This document shows, in pieces, positions 1 through 11,400 of a stretch of 64,000 nucleotides of DNA. The DNA is taken from contig CM070907.1 of assembly GCA_036417435.1 (NCBI GenBank), positions 59,380,001 through 59,444,000 of the forward strand. Direction: 5' to 3'. Position 1 is the stretch's first letter, and every line of letters begins with the position of its first letter. Under the pieces are notes generated by a model. It searched no databases. It saw only the letters and a list, made by a program, of their open reading frames with translations, and had not been told where the DNA came from. The DNA comes from Inia geoffrensis (taxonomy: Eukaryota; Chordata; Mammalia; Artiodactyla; Iniidae). A program made the translations under genes and the position numbers.

Positions 1-111
1 ACAGTGTTTAGGAGATGATGCTCAGTGAGAAGAAGAGGACTTCTCTCAAACACAAGACCAGTTTTCCTCTGAAGACAGTTGACATATTTTGAGTCTCTAT
101 GGGATGAGACT

Positions 112-352
112 AAAGAATGAAATGCTTATTATATATAGAATGGATAAACAACAAGGTCCTACTGTATAGCACAAGGAACTATATTCAATATCCTGTAATA
201 AACCATAATGGAAAAGAATATAAAAAAGAATGTATATATATATATATATGTATAACTGAATCACTTTGCTGTACAGCAGAAACTTACACAACATTGTAAA
301 GCAACTATACCTCAATTTTTAAAAAATTAAATTTAAAAAAAGAATGAAATGC
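112..352 (+). mobile_element. 5'-truncated cetartiodactyl L1 3' end with 14-bp TSD
   Basis: A short LINE-1 tail (126-338) carries the typical cetartiodactyl L1 3' UTR: the stretch about pressing from the tatatagaatgg start through a short TA run to the cagcagaaactta and caacattgtaaagcaac signature, then an A-rich tail. It is flanked by a perfect target-site duplication, aaagaatgaaatgc, at 112-125 and 339-352. This is a standard target-primed, heavily 5'-truncated insertion with no coding capacity. It landed next to an older L1-like remnant that starts near 360. Confidence 0.88.
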
Positions 353-359
353 CAAAACA

Positions 360-1180
360 TTCAAAGGGCAGATCTGAACCCCCACCCCCATCAATCTTCT
401 AGGTCTGAGAAGACAAATACTGCTATGTTCTCAAACGAAAATTTGGGAGATCCTCATCTGAGGATTTAGAGCTATAATCACTCTTTACAAAATTGTAACC
501 CAGCTTAGATGCAACAAAATCCTCTGTGCGAATCAGCCACTTACTTTAATTGATTGAAAAAGCAAAGAGGAATCCTTCCCTGGTGAAAAATACCAACACA
601 ACAAACACCATAGTCCTGTCATACAAAATATCAGGTATATAATTCTTTCAAAATAAGCTGCACATAAAAGGGAAAGAAAATGTGACCAATTACAAAGAGA
701 AATACAAAAACAAAACAAGAAGCATAACACCAATTTTTCAGATAATGTAAACATTACGAAAGGACTTTAAACATTAAAACTGTAAAGTAAAAAAGTTAAA
801 AATGCGGAGCATTATGGATTAAAATGTATAAAAATAGAAAATGTCAAAAGAAAAACATAAAATAATCTAATGGAACATCTAGAACTGAAACATACAACAT
901 TTAAAATTAAGAACTCAATGGACAGAATTTTGCAGGACTGCATTAGAAAACTCAAAGACCATTATTAGAAGTTTTCCAAAATGAACACAAAGAAAAATAG
1001 AATGAGAGAACAGAAAAAGACCCTGAGAAATATGTGCTACCCAGTCCAACAGCCTAACATAAAAGAAATTTCATTCCCCAAAGAAGTTAAAATTACACGA
1101 TATTTTAAATCAATGAATGGCTGAAAATTTCTGAAACTGAAGAAAAATAACCACCAGATTCAAGAAACTCAAAAAACTAC
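360..1180 (+). mobile_element. Ancient L1/HAL1-type ORF1-region remnant
   Basis: This A-rich stretch resembles the ORF1 region of old mammalian L1M or HAL1 elements on the plus strand. Recognisable blocks are the 'aacatctagaactgaaacata' region (870-895), the 'gagagaacagaaaaagaccctgagaa' region (1003-1030) and the 'aatggctgaaaatttctgaaac' region (1114-1138). No frame stays open. The start and subfamily are uncertain. It may belong with the L1 pieces after 1909, with the 1181-1908 interval inserted between them. Confidence 0.55.
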
Positions 1181-1719
1181 ACAGGTGCATCCTCTTTGCC
1201 TCTCAGGCCCGCTCTGTCTTTGTTCTGGCTAATCAGAACCAAAATCAAAGTTAACGCTGCAGTTCTCACAGTACCCTGAGGGCTTGGCTGACACAGAGGG
1301 GTCCTGCAGCCGCGAGCTTTCTGATTCTAAGAGGGTATCCTTAGTCCAGCTCCTCTCTGATGGTCTGGGAACAAGCTGCTGCCTGCAGAGGCAACTGGTC
1401 TCCGAGGTTTCACCTGTGTCCCGGTTTCACCTCCGACCCTTGACTCTCCATCTCTCTTTATTGCCTTCTGGTGGGATCAGAAATTTTAGACCAGGGGCAA
1501 GCTGTCTCAGAGAGCTCCTCTCCCTGCTCTCAGCCCAAACCACCCACCAACTAAACAGGGAAAGAGGCTCAGGGCCTGTCTGAGCACAGGCTCTCCCGCT
1601 GCCTCCGAGCAAGACCAGCCGATCTGGGGAGTCCTTATGAGTTAGAAAACCCCTGTGCTGTCCAGTCCACCCGGGAGCTCACGGAGCTTACCTTGTACCC
1701 CATACATGTGTGAATGTGT
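1181..1719. other. GC-richer stretch of unknown origin
   Basis: About 540 bases are clearly richer in G+C and CpG than both flanks. They lie between two AT-rich L1 pieces. A 99-codon plus-strand frame (1284-1583) and an overlapping minus frame (1427-1612) are open, but neither shows a domain, signal peptide or convincing start context. I do not recognise the repeat family. It could be an old L1 5' UTR, a degraded LTR or unique DNA. Confidence 0.4.
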
Positions 1720-1908
1720 GGCACACATGTGCACACACTCACACACACTATCCCATACACACATACTCTATCATGTACACACACACACATGGTCTCACAC
1801 AAAGACCCACTCACAAATACACACAGTCACGCATATATACTCAAATATACTTACACACCACGCTATCACACCCTTACATACATACGCTCACAAAAAAAAA
1901 AAAAAAAA
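1720..1908. repeat. Degenerate CA-rich microsatellite plus A tract
   Basis: Imperfect CA/ACAC and CATA repeats run from about 1722 to 1890 and end in a 16-18-base A tract (1893-1908). Interruptions (ctcaca, tatccc, cgcata) show it is old and imperfect. The ORFs across it, rich in His-Thr and Tyr-Thr dipeptides, are repeat translations, not genes. Confidence 0.8.
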
Positions 1909-2214
1909 GGACAAGAGATAACAAGTGCTGGCAAGGATATGGAGAAAAGGGAACCCTTGTGTGCTAAAAATCAGTGCAGCCACTCTGGAAAATATTATGG
2001 AGGTCCCTCAAAAATTAAAAATAGAACTACTGTATGATCCAGCAATCCCACTTCTGGGTATATATTCAAAGGAAATGAAAACTGGATCTCAAAGAGATAC
2101 CTACATTCCCATATTTATTGCAGCATTATTCACAGTTGCCAAGCTATGGAAACAACCTAAGTGTCTGTCAATGGATGAATGGATACAAGAAGATGTGTGT
2201 ATATATATGTCTTG
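1909..2214 (+). mobile_element. L1M ORF2 3'-end fragment
   Basis: The DNA matches the C-terminal ORF2 region of old mammalian L1 on the plus strand: 'caagtgctggcaaggatatgg' (1922), 'gatccagcaatcccacttctgg' (2037), 'gcagcattattcacagttgcc' (2120) and 'gtctgtcaatggatgaatgg' (2163). The 101-codon frame 1925-2230 is a surviving piece of that ORF2 and has lost everything upstream. It is non-functional. Confidence 0.8.
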
Positions 2215-3436
2215 GAAATCAACAAGGTGAATTTAAAGTTTATATGAGAATGCAAATGACTTGGAATGTTCTAGACTCTCATCTCTTGAAAATAAATGAA
2301 TTTGAAAAACTTGTTAACACCAAAATTTAAAATGTTCTATAAAGCTACAGTAATTAAGACAGTGAAGCAACAATTAAACCAAAAAGGAAATGCAGAAAAC
2401 ACTCATAATTAAACATTCAGTTGACTTACGGTAAAGATTTCACTGCAATTTAGTGGGAAAATGTAGAGTTTGTCTAATAAATGTGCTGGAAAACTGGATA
2501 TATTTATGACAAATAGTGAACCATGTTATCTACCTCATAAATGAAGTTGAAATAGATCATACGTCTAAATGTGAAAGATAAAAGACCAAAACTTCTGGGA
2601 GAAAACATAAAAAATATTTTCTGACCTTTGAGTACACATTAATTTCAGAAAGAGAACACAAAATTTACTAAATATCAAAAAAGATTTATAAAGTGGCTGT
2701 TATTAAAAGTAAGAACATCTGTTTACCATATGGTACCAGTTAGTACATGAAAAATCAAGCCAAAGACTGGGAGAAGGTAGTATCAATGCAAATATCTGAC
2801 AAAGGACTAAAATTGATAATATACAAAGAATTATTAAATATCAATAAAAAAGACCAACAACTTAATAAAAATATTGGGCACAATAGATGAAAGAAGTCCT
2901 TCCTAAAAGAGGATGTATAGGGACTACTGTATGAAAAAGTGTACAACATAATTAACCTTCACGGAAATGTAAAGTAAAGCCAAAATGATATGCAAATATA
3001 CCACTTTAAGAATGGTTATAATTAAAAAGACTCACACTATCAAGTGTGGGCAAAGATATGAAGCAAATGGAAGTATCGTCCATGGAGTGTACATTGATAC
3101 AACTATTTTTGAAATCAGTTTCATTTAAGCTTAACACATGCCTACTCTATGATTCCAATATTTAGGTCTATATTTTAGAAAAATGAGATCCTAAGTCCAC
3201 AGTCCACAAAAGACGTTGAGAGCAGATTCATTCATAAGAGCTCCCAAATGGAAACAACCTAAATTCCCATCAACAGCAGAATGGCTAAACAAAATGCATA
3301 GTTATACAATGGAATATTATGCATTAACAAAAAGAAACACTGGTATACTTAATAAAGTTGATAAACCTCACAAACAAAATGTTAAGTGAATGAATCCAGA
3401 CACAGAAGTATATATATTGTATGAATTTGTGTGAAT
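2215..3436 (+). mobile_element. Ancient L1M ORF2 3' portion, plus strand
   Basis: A second L1M segment restarts upstream in the element: 'aagctacagtaattaagacag' (2342), the 'aaagaccaaaacttctgggagaaaac' region (2581-2606), 'ggttataattaaaaagactcac' (3012) and 'caatggaatattatgcatta' (3307). It is full of stops and small indels. Because it restarts after the 1909-2214 piece, the two are separate or rearranged insertions. The element resumes after the TA microsatellite, at 3605. Confidence 0.72.
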
Positions 3437-3521
3437 ATATGCATGTGTGTGTGTGTATATATATATATACGTATATATATATACATATATATACATATAT
3501 ATATACATACATATATATATA

Positions 3522-3604
<83 letters not shown>
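3437..3604. repeat. TG/TA microsatellite with a 74-bp pure TA run
   Basis: A (TG)n block (3443-3456) grades into interrupted TATATACATA repeats, then a second short TGTGTG block (3522-3530), then an essentially uninterrupted (TA)n run from about 3531 to 3604. It sits inside an old L1 tail. The long ORFs made of Tyr-Ile repeats on both strands are artefacts of it. Confidence 0.95.
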
Positions 3605-3606
<2 letters not shown>

Positions 3607-3862
3607 CAAGCAAAACAAATTTGTTTTCAAAGAAGTTACAACAATGGTTACCCCTGTGCAGATAAAGAGGGAGTATTGACTGGGAAGTGGCACCTGAGTG
3701 TTGTGTCTTGTAAGTGTTCCAAATCTTATTTTAGGTCGTGGTTAAATGGCAATAAACATAGACAAAAATTCATGTCTTTACGCTTAAGACTTATGCACTG
3801 TATGTACTGTCTGTACGTTATACATCAACATGAAGTTTACAAAAATAGAGAATTTTGAAATT
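3605..3862 (+). mobile_element. L1M 3' UTR, continuation of the 2215-3436 element
   Basis: Sequence after the TA run matches the old L1 3' UTR: 'gttacaacaatggttacccc' (3635), 'gtattgactgggaagtggcac' (3672) and 'cacttatgcactgtatgtac'-like (3788-3806), then a tail near 3860. It continues the preceding L1M piece, so the microsatellite expanded within the element. Confidence 0.7.
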
Positions 3863-5340
3863 TACAGAGGTTATGAAATCAGCCTAAATTCACACTGTTC
3901 ATAGTTGGCAGAGCTTGGCTGCCACACCTGGTTGGCCTGCCTCCAGAACTCATGTTTTTTATATTTATTCTTCCTCTCATACAGACTCTTCCAGATCACT
4001 GACCTTCTCTTTTTTCCTTTTGCTCCTGTCAAAGCCTAAAGTAACTTAATTTGAGGCCCCAAATGAAAAGCATAACCATTGAAATGATAGTGAATATGAT
4101 TTATGGTTCTTAATAGCTTCTATTTTAACAGCTATTAACAGTTTTCCCTGAAGGGATTTCATGCATAGCCTTTCACCTGGAAATACCTAATGACACCAAT
4201 CACATTGAGAATACTAACCTGGTTTTTAAAAAGTAGAAGCAGGGATCTTTTTGTCCTGATTATTTAATTTGGCCACCTCCATAAATAAAATCATCAACTT
4301 AAACATGTGACAGCTTTTTAAAATCAACCAGTTATCAGAAGCACAGTAAGTTTATGCTGCTAAACTTCAAACACACAAACATGGCCATCTTGTTTTTACA
4401 AAGAGGTTAGTTAGTAATGAGAAATATATATGAATGGATATAAATGTAAAACACACACAGGAGTAGAAAATTGGTGTCCAACAGAGGTAAATGTTAACAT
4501 GGGCCAACCATAAGGATCAACATAATTTCAGTGATGACCTTTATATTTGTTTTTGAGCTTCCTCATAGCCAGAGCAAAACAGTAAATGAATCAGAAGGAA
4601 AATATCTCCATTAGTCAAAGAAATAACACCTTTTATATGTCTGAATTCCAAAAGATTTCTTATCTATGACTTTATAGTGAGAATCTAACAGCTCTTGAAA
4701 TAGAGCATTTATATTACTCATTTTGGTAGTGACTTTCAATACAATCCAAGGGCATAATTTTAACATGCAACTTAGTGAAGTAAACTACCTTAGTTTAAAA
4801 GTAAAACATCTTGAAAAATTACAATGTTCGATAGATAAAATTCCTGGAAGAGCTACTGGACATATTTTTCCTTAAATATATATTTTGCCTAAATAGCACT
4901 CCTAAGAGGATTCCTAAGGGCCATGCCCCTTATAAATGGTTTCTCCAGTAGCCCAAGTCTCTGAATGAGAAGACACATGGAACAGAGATACAACCTTGAG
5001 TAAGTTGGATCCTGGAACAGAATCACCACTGACCAACCACCTAGATGTTAAATAAGAGATAAATAAGTCTCTGTTTATATAAGGCCTTAAAATTTGGGGG
5101 TTGTTTGCCCTTGAACAAAACTAACAAATACAGAAATCACATTGACAACATGCTTTAGAAAAAGGAAGTGGACATCAGGGTTGGTATTTTATTAAGGTTT
5201 AGAAATAAAATTATTTTTCTCATCGAGATGAAATACCATCTCATCTCCGTAGAAAGATGAGGAACACAAATACTTAAAGAGGAAGAAGACTAGTTTGTTG
5301 CAGATTATATGCTACAAATTCTCCTAGACATTTTAAACAT
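3863..5340. other. Mostly unique AT-rich DNA; possible MIR scrap
   Basis: I recognise no gene or recent repeat here. At 3895-3955 a short block (cagagcttggctgccacacc, then cctccagaactcatg) resembles the 3' half of a MIR SINE. The rest (3960-5340) has no long ORF, tandem repeat or known transposon signature. Confidence 0.45.
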
Positions 5341-5640
5341 ATTCTTTGGATTAAAGTGCTAAAGAAATCTCTGAAGGAGTTATCTCTTTTTACAGGAAAG
5401 GGATACAGGGAATTCCCTGGCAGTCCAGTGGTTAGGGCTCTGCACTTCCACTGCAGGGGGCACGGGTTTGATCCCTAGTCGGTGCTCCCTGGTCAGGGAA
5501 CTAAGATCCTGCAGCCACCCAATGCAGAAAAAAAAAAAAAAAAAAGGGATACAGACAAAAGTTCATATAGTTCACACAGTGAAGTGGCAGAGATGAAATG
5601 TGAACACACTTCTTCCTGATTTAAAAAATTCAAGTTCTAT
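5300..5640 (+). mobile_element. Degraded MIR SINE interrupted by a CHR-1 SINE
   Basis: A block before the younger SINE (ttatctctttttacaggaaaggg, 5380-5402) and one after it (tcacacagtgaagtggcagagatg, 5572-5595) match successive parts of the MIR consensus on the plus strand (tail of the core, then the 'cacacagctagtaagtggcagag' stretch). The CHR-1 SINE inserted between them. MIR is an ancient mammalian tRNA-derived SINE. Confidence 0.55.
5397..5554 (+). mobile_element. CHR-1-type SINE with 12-bp TSD
   Basis: The short form of the CHR SINE runs from the head ggaattccctggcagtccag (5409) through cacgggtttgatccctagtc, a tRNA-derived B-box-like segment, to a 3' A tract ending at 5542. It is bounded by a perfect 12-bp target duplication, aaagggatacag, at 5397-5408 and 5543-5554. 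A short internal redundancy (ggtgctccctggtcaggg) lies in its second half. CHR SINEs are restricted to cetaceans, hippos and ruminants. Confidence 0.92.
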
Positions 5641-6842
5641 TTATTATTCTGTGTCACTTCTTAAAGGCATGCCTTTTCTCAGTAAACAATATTAGGTTGA
5701 TGTCAATACACAAACAAGTGACAGACTAAGTCTGAAGATTTCTACTTAAAAAACTTGGCCAAAATAATTTTACCAGAAAAGTGTCTACTACAAAAGATTT
5801 CATCACCTGCCATAAATTTACATTTTCTCATTGGACTCAACCTGAAATGACTGAAAAAAATCATGACAAGTATGTGCAAAGTAGATTTACCATGTTGGCA
5901 TCCTTTTTTCTAATTTAGCCTACTTGTCTAACAGAAAATATAAAGTTACAGTGAGGACACGGAATTTTGTGTTCAGAATACTTGAGCAAAATTCCTCCAG
6001 TCTTGATCCTGTTTCTTTATCTCAGGAAACTTGGGCAAATCTCTTGACTTTCAAAACTTTCAGTTTCGTCTTCTCTTAATTAAAAATAATTACATGCCAG
6101 GTATGTTCTGAGCATTAAATATTTCATTTTTAAAAATAAAACCAAACAAGTTGCTCTCTTAATATGTTGCTAAATTAAGATTTTTATTAAAGTCTAATGT
6201 ATTTGCTTTACCGTATTCCAGTATCTGAATTTCATATTAGAATATATAAGGTAAATTATAAGATTAGGCTTTCATGTTTTTGAGAAAAAAATTGCTCATT
6301 TTAGGTTGAAAATTTAATTTGTAGGATGTTTAAAGTTAAATTTAAAGTAAATTTATAGGATGACATTCATTTCCTAAATATACATATTTAGGAAATGAAT
6401 GTCATTCATACAATGCATTAATATTAAAAAATCATTACTGGTAAAATTTTAATGTTCTTAGTTGGGGATCATAAATTCCAGAAAATTGGGGTTCAACATT
6501 ATTTAAGGGTCAGAAAATCAGGGGCCAAACCTGGACAACATCACTGAAAGTTCCTACCTAATATCAGTACCAGCAAAATTAGAGTTCAAACAGTTCAATT
6601 CTATTTTGTCTGTTAAGATACTCCTCTTTTGCTGCTAAAAGGTCACTTGATCATTTTTTTTCCTTTCCTTTTTTGCCCTTGCATTTGGCCTTTCTTGCCT
6701 TTTTCAAATGATCTTAGTTTCCAAACTTGGCCTCAATACTTTCTAATCATTTTGGTTTAGCCTCAGCTCTCTAACTCATGCATGTTTGTTTCAAGTGGTA
6801 TATCTCCAGTAGAGATCTAACTATCCTTATCCTTAATAACAG
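5641..6842. other. Unique AT-rich stretch with a MIR remnant
   Basis: There is no gene. At about 5990-6120 the sequence (tttctttatctcaggaaac, then catgccaggtatgttctgagc) resembles MIR on the minus strand. The perfect palindrome at 6360-6405 is listed separately. The rest is unassigned. Confidence 0.45.
6360..6405. repeat. 46-bp perfect palindrome (22-bp arms, 2-nt centre)
   Basis: The left arm (6360-6381) and right arm (6384-6405) are exact reverse complements over 22 bp. They are separated only by the dinucleotide ac at 6382-6383. The arm core is cattcatttcctaaatat. The symmetry ends at 6359/6406. It could extrude as a cruciform, or form a hairpin in RNA. No transposon family was recognised. 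Confidence 0.95.
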
Positions 6843-7080
6843 TAATAATAATTAATGAAAAAATAGTAATATTAGTTGTCTACTATGCGCCAGGAAGGAA
6901 ATTAAACACATTATGCATATTATTTCATGTAAACTTCACACCCTGATAGGTCTGATTATCTTCACCACTATGCAAATGATAAAACTAAAATTTACAATTT
7001 TAATAACCATGATCAAAGCATGCATAGTAAGTGGTAAAGCTGAGACTGGAAACCAGATACAATATCAAAACTCATTAGTT
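6843..7080 (+). mobile_element. MIR SINE, plus strand
   Basis: A nearly full-span but diverged MIR is visible: 'tactatgcgccaggaagg' (6881), 'ttatgcatattatttcatgtaaac' (6912-6935), then 'ataaaactaaaatttacaa' and 'catagtaagtggtaaagctgagactgg' (7024-7050). These match the MIR core (ctatgtgccaggcactg), the 'tcatttaatcctcac' block and the 'agtaagtggcagagctgggatt' tail in order. Confidence 0.75.
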
Positions 7081-8469
7081 TTCCACTAAAATATAGTTAC
7101 CTCTGGTCTTTGTATGGATAAGTCACTTAAATTCTCTGAGATTTTACTTGGGTATAGAAAGAGAGAGTGAGAAGGATTATCTATGCACCCTACCCTTTGT
7201 AACAGCCTATGAAGTTTAGCTCTGGCATAGTTGAAGTCAAAGAGTCACCCAACAGTAAACACCTATTTTCAAAAGTATGTGGATGGAAATGGATATTTAT
7301 TGCCAAAGAGAAATCTGAGTCCTGTATAGAAAACTACCCTTACCCACAGAGTGATATTACCCACTCCTCCACTATACATAACTTGTCAGCCAGGGTCTTG
7401 AGCTTGTAACTGTGTACCTGTGATGTAACAGAAGCTAGGAAAACCTACACTTTTTCATCTGGGTACACAGACACATTTCCATCAACTTACATGAATGAGT
7501 TACATTCTGTTTTTTTAATTTTAGGGAACAATCTAATCCCAGTGTAATTAAATTATGATAACTTATAGAAACACTATACAATTTTTTTCTCAAAAATAAA
7601 CATAAATAAAAATTAATCAAGCATTCATCGTATCTATCATTGGTAGTAATATATTTCAATCTTCCAATCAAGTCACTGTCCTAGAAAATAAACATGAATC
7701 ATGTTTATTTACCTTCCCATTCAGCTGATGCGGACATCAACTACAAAGGAAGTAGGGTCAAAACCAGCTACTTTGACTTGCTTGAATTCCTGCATGATTT
7801 TCCTATTTGATCATTTTTCATGCAGTGTTTCCCCAGTTTAATCAATTCTCCACATCGAAGTCAAAGAAAAACTTTTAAATGTTTAAGTGCCTCATTTAAG
7901 ATTCTTCAAATAACTCACTATTGTAATTATAGTAAAGCCAAAACACCTTAATATGCCATTTAAGAGCTGTCAAGATGTCCTCTGATTACTGTGGCATTTC
8001 CACCTATCACCAGTTCTCTCTATCATATTCTACACTTCATTCATGGTGAACAACCACCCCTGAAACATGTTAGTGAACATACCCAGGTCTGAGAAAATAA
8101 CGTTCAGAAAAGTAACAATTTCTGTCAAATGTGAGCTCTCACCCAGTAGATAACCTTAACTTAGAGGCCAGTTACTGTTGATGGCCAACTTGTGTATATT
8201 GTTCCCTGATAACTGAAGCAAACGACTCTCTAAAGGTTAAGTGACATATTTCCTTCATGTCAATGAGCAGGCATAGGGCTTGGCAATAATAAAGAATGTG
8301 TGTGTGCATCTTGTGTACAAAGTATCTACGTAATTTAGAATCTTTGATGTCTTGCATTAGATAATAAAGATTTTAGCCCTAGTCTATTTGAAATATTAGA
8401 AAGTAAGAAAATGCCACTGGATAGTATTAGACATTCCTCATGCTTCATGGGAAATATTATTTAAAATTT
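7081..8469. other. Unassigned AT-rich sequence
   Basis: I see no supported gene or recent mobile element. A 25-bp palindrome lies at 7686-7710. The short ORFs at 7209-7409, 7435-7671 and 8172-8357 have no recognisable domain, composition or start context. Confidence 0.4.
7686..7710. repeat. 25-bp perfect palindrome
   Basis: The arm aaataaacatga (7686-7697) and its exact reverse complement tcatgtttattt (7699-7710) flank a single central a. It is short enough to arise by chance in AT-rich DNA. Confidence 0.85.
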
Positions 8470-11400
8470 TGCACTTCAAAAATTCATGGGCAGAATTCCA
8501 GTTTCAGCTCCAACATGTAAGAAGAAGTCATAAGTCCTATCTTTGCAAAAAGAAAAATGCTGAGCAAACTGAAAAGCAATGCTTTTTCTTGGGCCTATAA
8601 AAGGACACAGATTGCAGAGTACTGCTACCTTAGAACCTGGAGAGACAGGTGAATACAGACAGTCAAAGTCAAGATCTATTTACCTAGAACAGAAAGTGGT
8701 AATTTTGATGAATTGTTAGAAACTAAATGTGGAGCAGTTTGAAAATTAGAAACTCCTCTGGGTTTCGGTCTTGGGAACATTTTCATTAGTTTTTGCATTC
8801 AGGAACTCCATCAGGCTCTCACTGTGAAGATCTGAGAACCATCCCTTTGTGATTCAGGCAGGGGGCAGGAAACAGGAATCATTGTGAAATAAGTCCAGAA
8901 TAAACTCCATAGCAAACACCTATTCTCCCTACCAAGGAAAAAGACTTTGCCAGAGTCTTATACAAATTGGCACAAGGACATTCTTCTTACTTCAGCCCCC
9001 ACTAGCATTCCTGTTTCTAAAGAGAGAGAGAGAGAAAGAAAGAAAGAAAGTAAAATACAACACTCGGGAAATACTTGGGAATGTCACAGTCCCAAGTCTC
9101 AAGGCCACTAAAAGAATGAGAGTTAATCATAGGGTTATAGAATTCTTCCCCTCCTCCAAACCTTCCCGCCACACCAACAGGGCTCAAGTATAATAACATA
9201 AATCACACCTGAAAGAGCTACATAGGGTAGATTCTATTTACGGAGGAGTACATAGGGAAGTCCAAAGTGAACAGAGAAGAAAAAAATCAGTGATATTAGG
9301 GGAATTTGAAACCTTTGATATCTACAGCTACAACAAGCATTAAATATAGCCCAGCCTAATCAAATTAACATAAATCTCAGTAAATGTTTATTTACCTCTG
9401 TTCCTAGTATCTAATACAACATGTATGGCTTTCAACAAAAGATTATCAACATGCCAAAAGACAAACAAACAACACTGACAACAACAAAAAATCAGTCTAA
9501 AGGGACAAAGAAGCAAGAAACAGCATAACCAGACTCATATATAATGCAGATGTTGGAGTTATCAGACAGGAAATTTCAAATAACTATTGATAAACTGAAA
9601 TAGCATACTAACATATGTTAATAGCTTTAATGAAAAAAGAAGTAAAAAAAACACATAAGAATGAATGGATAATACCATCAGAGTGATGGGAACTCTAAGA
9701 AAGAATCAAAATAAAATGCTAGAAATAAAGCAGCATTATAACAGAAAGGGAAAATGCCTTTATATGCGCATTGGCAGACTTGACACAGCCGAAGAAACAA
9801 TCAGTAAACTTGTACATATCTCAAAAGAAACTTCCAAAACAAAAGTATAAAAAAGAATAAAAGAAAAAAGAAAACATAGCATTTATAGACTGTAGAACAG
9901 TTTCAGAAGATATAACATATGCATAATTGGAAAATTCCAAATAGAGAAAGAAAAACTGAAACAGAAGACATATTTGAAGAAATAATGGCTAATTCCCAAA
10001 ATTAATAACAGATAACAAATGACAGATTCAGGAACACAGAGAACAAGAAGAACAAACATAAAATATTTTTAAAATATTTATATTCACAGTAATTTTGATC
10101 TCTAAAAGTAAAGGAGAAATAAAGACATTATCTTGCAAACAAAATTTGAAAGAATTCATTAATAGCAGACCTGCTCCGTAAGAGATATATAGAGAAGTTT
10201 TTCAAAGAGAAGGAAAATAATATAGGTCAGAAACTTCAGTCTACATAAAGGAAGGAAGAGTATAGGAGAAGCAATAAGTGAAGGTAAAATAAAATATTTT
10301 TATTTTTCTTATTCTAAAGTTACCTAAAAGATAACTTTATAAAGTAATAATAGTAACAAGTTTGATGATTACAACATAGATGAAATAAATGAGAAAATTC
10401 ATAGAGTGTGGAAAAGAAAAATTGAAAATACTCTGCTATACACATGAAAGTTGTGGTGTTATTTAAAGGTAGATTAATTAGTTAAAAGTGTTGGAAACTC
10501 TAATGTAACCACTAAAAATAAAGTATAATTAATACATAAGAGAGGGGATAAAATTTAACTGTATAAAATGTTCAGTAAAAACCAGAGATGTCAATAAAAG
10601 AAGGGAGGCAAACAAAGAAAAAGTACAATGACTAGAAAACAGTTATGCATAGAGTAGGTATTAACTCAACTCGATCAATAATCACTTTAGATGTGAATGG
10701 CTTAAATATACCAATTTAAAGACAGAGATTGTCATAGACAAAAACAAACGAGTCCCAATATTTTAAATATTCAGGTAAGTTTAAAGTAAAGGATTGGAGA
10801 AAGATATACAAAATGATACTAATAAAACAACATTTGGAGTAGGTAAATTAATTTCAAGAAAAGCAGACTTCAAAATGATAAAGATTATTAATGAAAAAGA
10901 GGGGAATTACATAATGATAAAGTATTCAATTCTCCAAGAAGATATAACAACTCTAAACATATATGCACCTAGCAATAGAATATTATGAGGCAAACATATA
11001 GGAGGCAAAATTGATAGAATTAAAAAAAAAAATAGACAAATCCACTCCTGTAGGTTAGAAAAATTCAACATTCCTCTTTCAATGATTAATCAATCATGTA
11101 GTCCCCCAAATCATTAAGGATATAGCTGACCTGAATACCATTATCAATTGGCTTGATCTAATTGACATTTATAGAATTTCCCATCTCACAACAGCAGAAT
11201 GTATATTCCCTTCACGCTAATACAGAACATTCATCAAGATGGACCAAATTCTGGGCCATAACATGCCTCAACTAGTTTAAAAGAATAGAAATCCTTCCAG
11301 ATATGTTTTAAGGTCAAAATTGAATTAAATTAGGAATCAATAACAAGATAAATAGATGGAAAATCACTGAATATTTGGAAACTAAACACCACACTTGCAG

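Noticed and set aside
1655..2037. His/Thr-rich ORFs of 85-107 codons
   Set aside because: They read through the CA-rich repeat and A tract into an L1 fragment; no gene structure.
3324..3858. Long Tyr/Ile-repeat ORFs on both strands
   Set aside because: They are translations of the TG/TA microsatellite, open in all frames because the repeat lacks stops.
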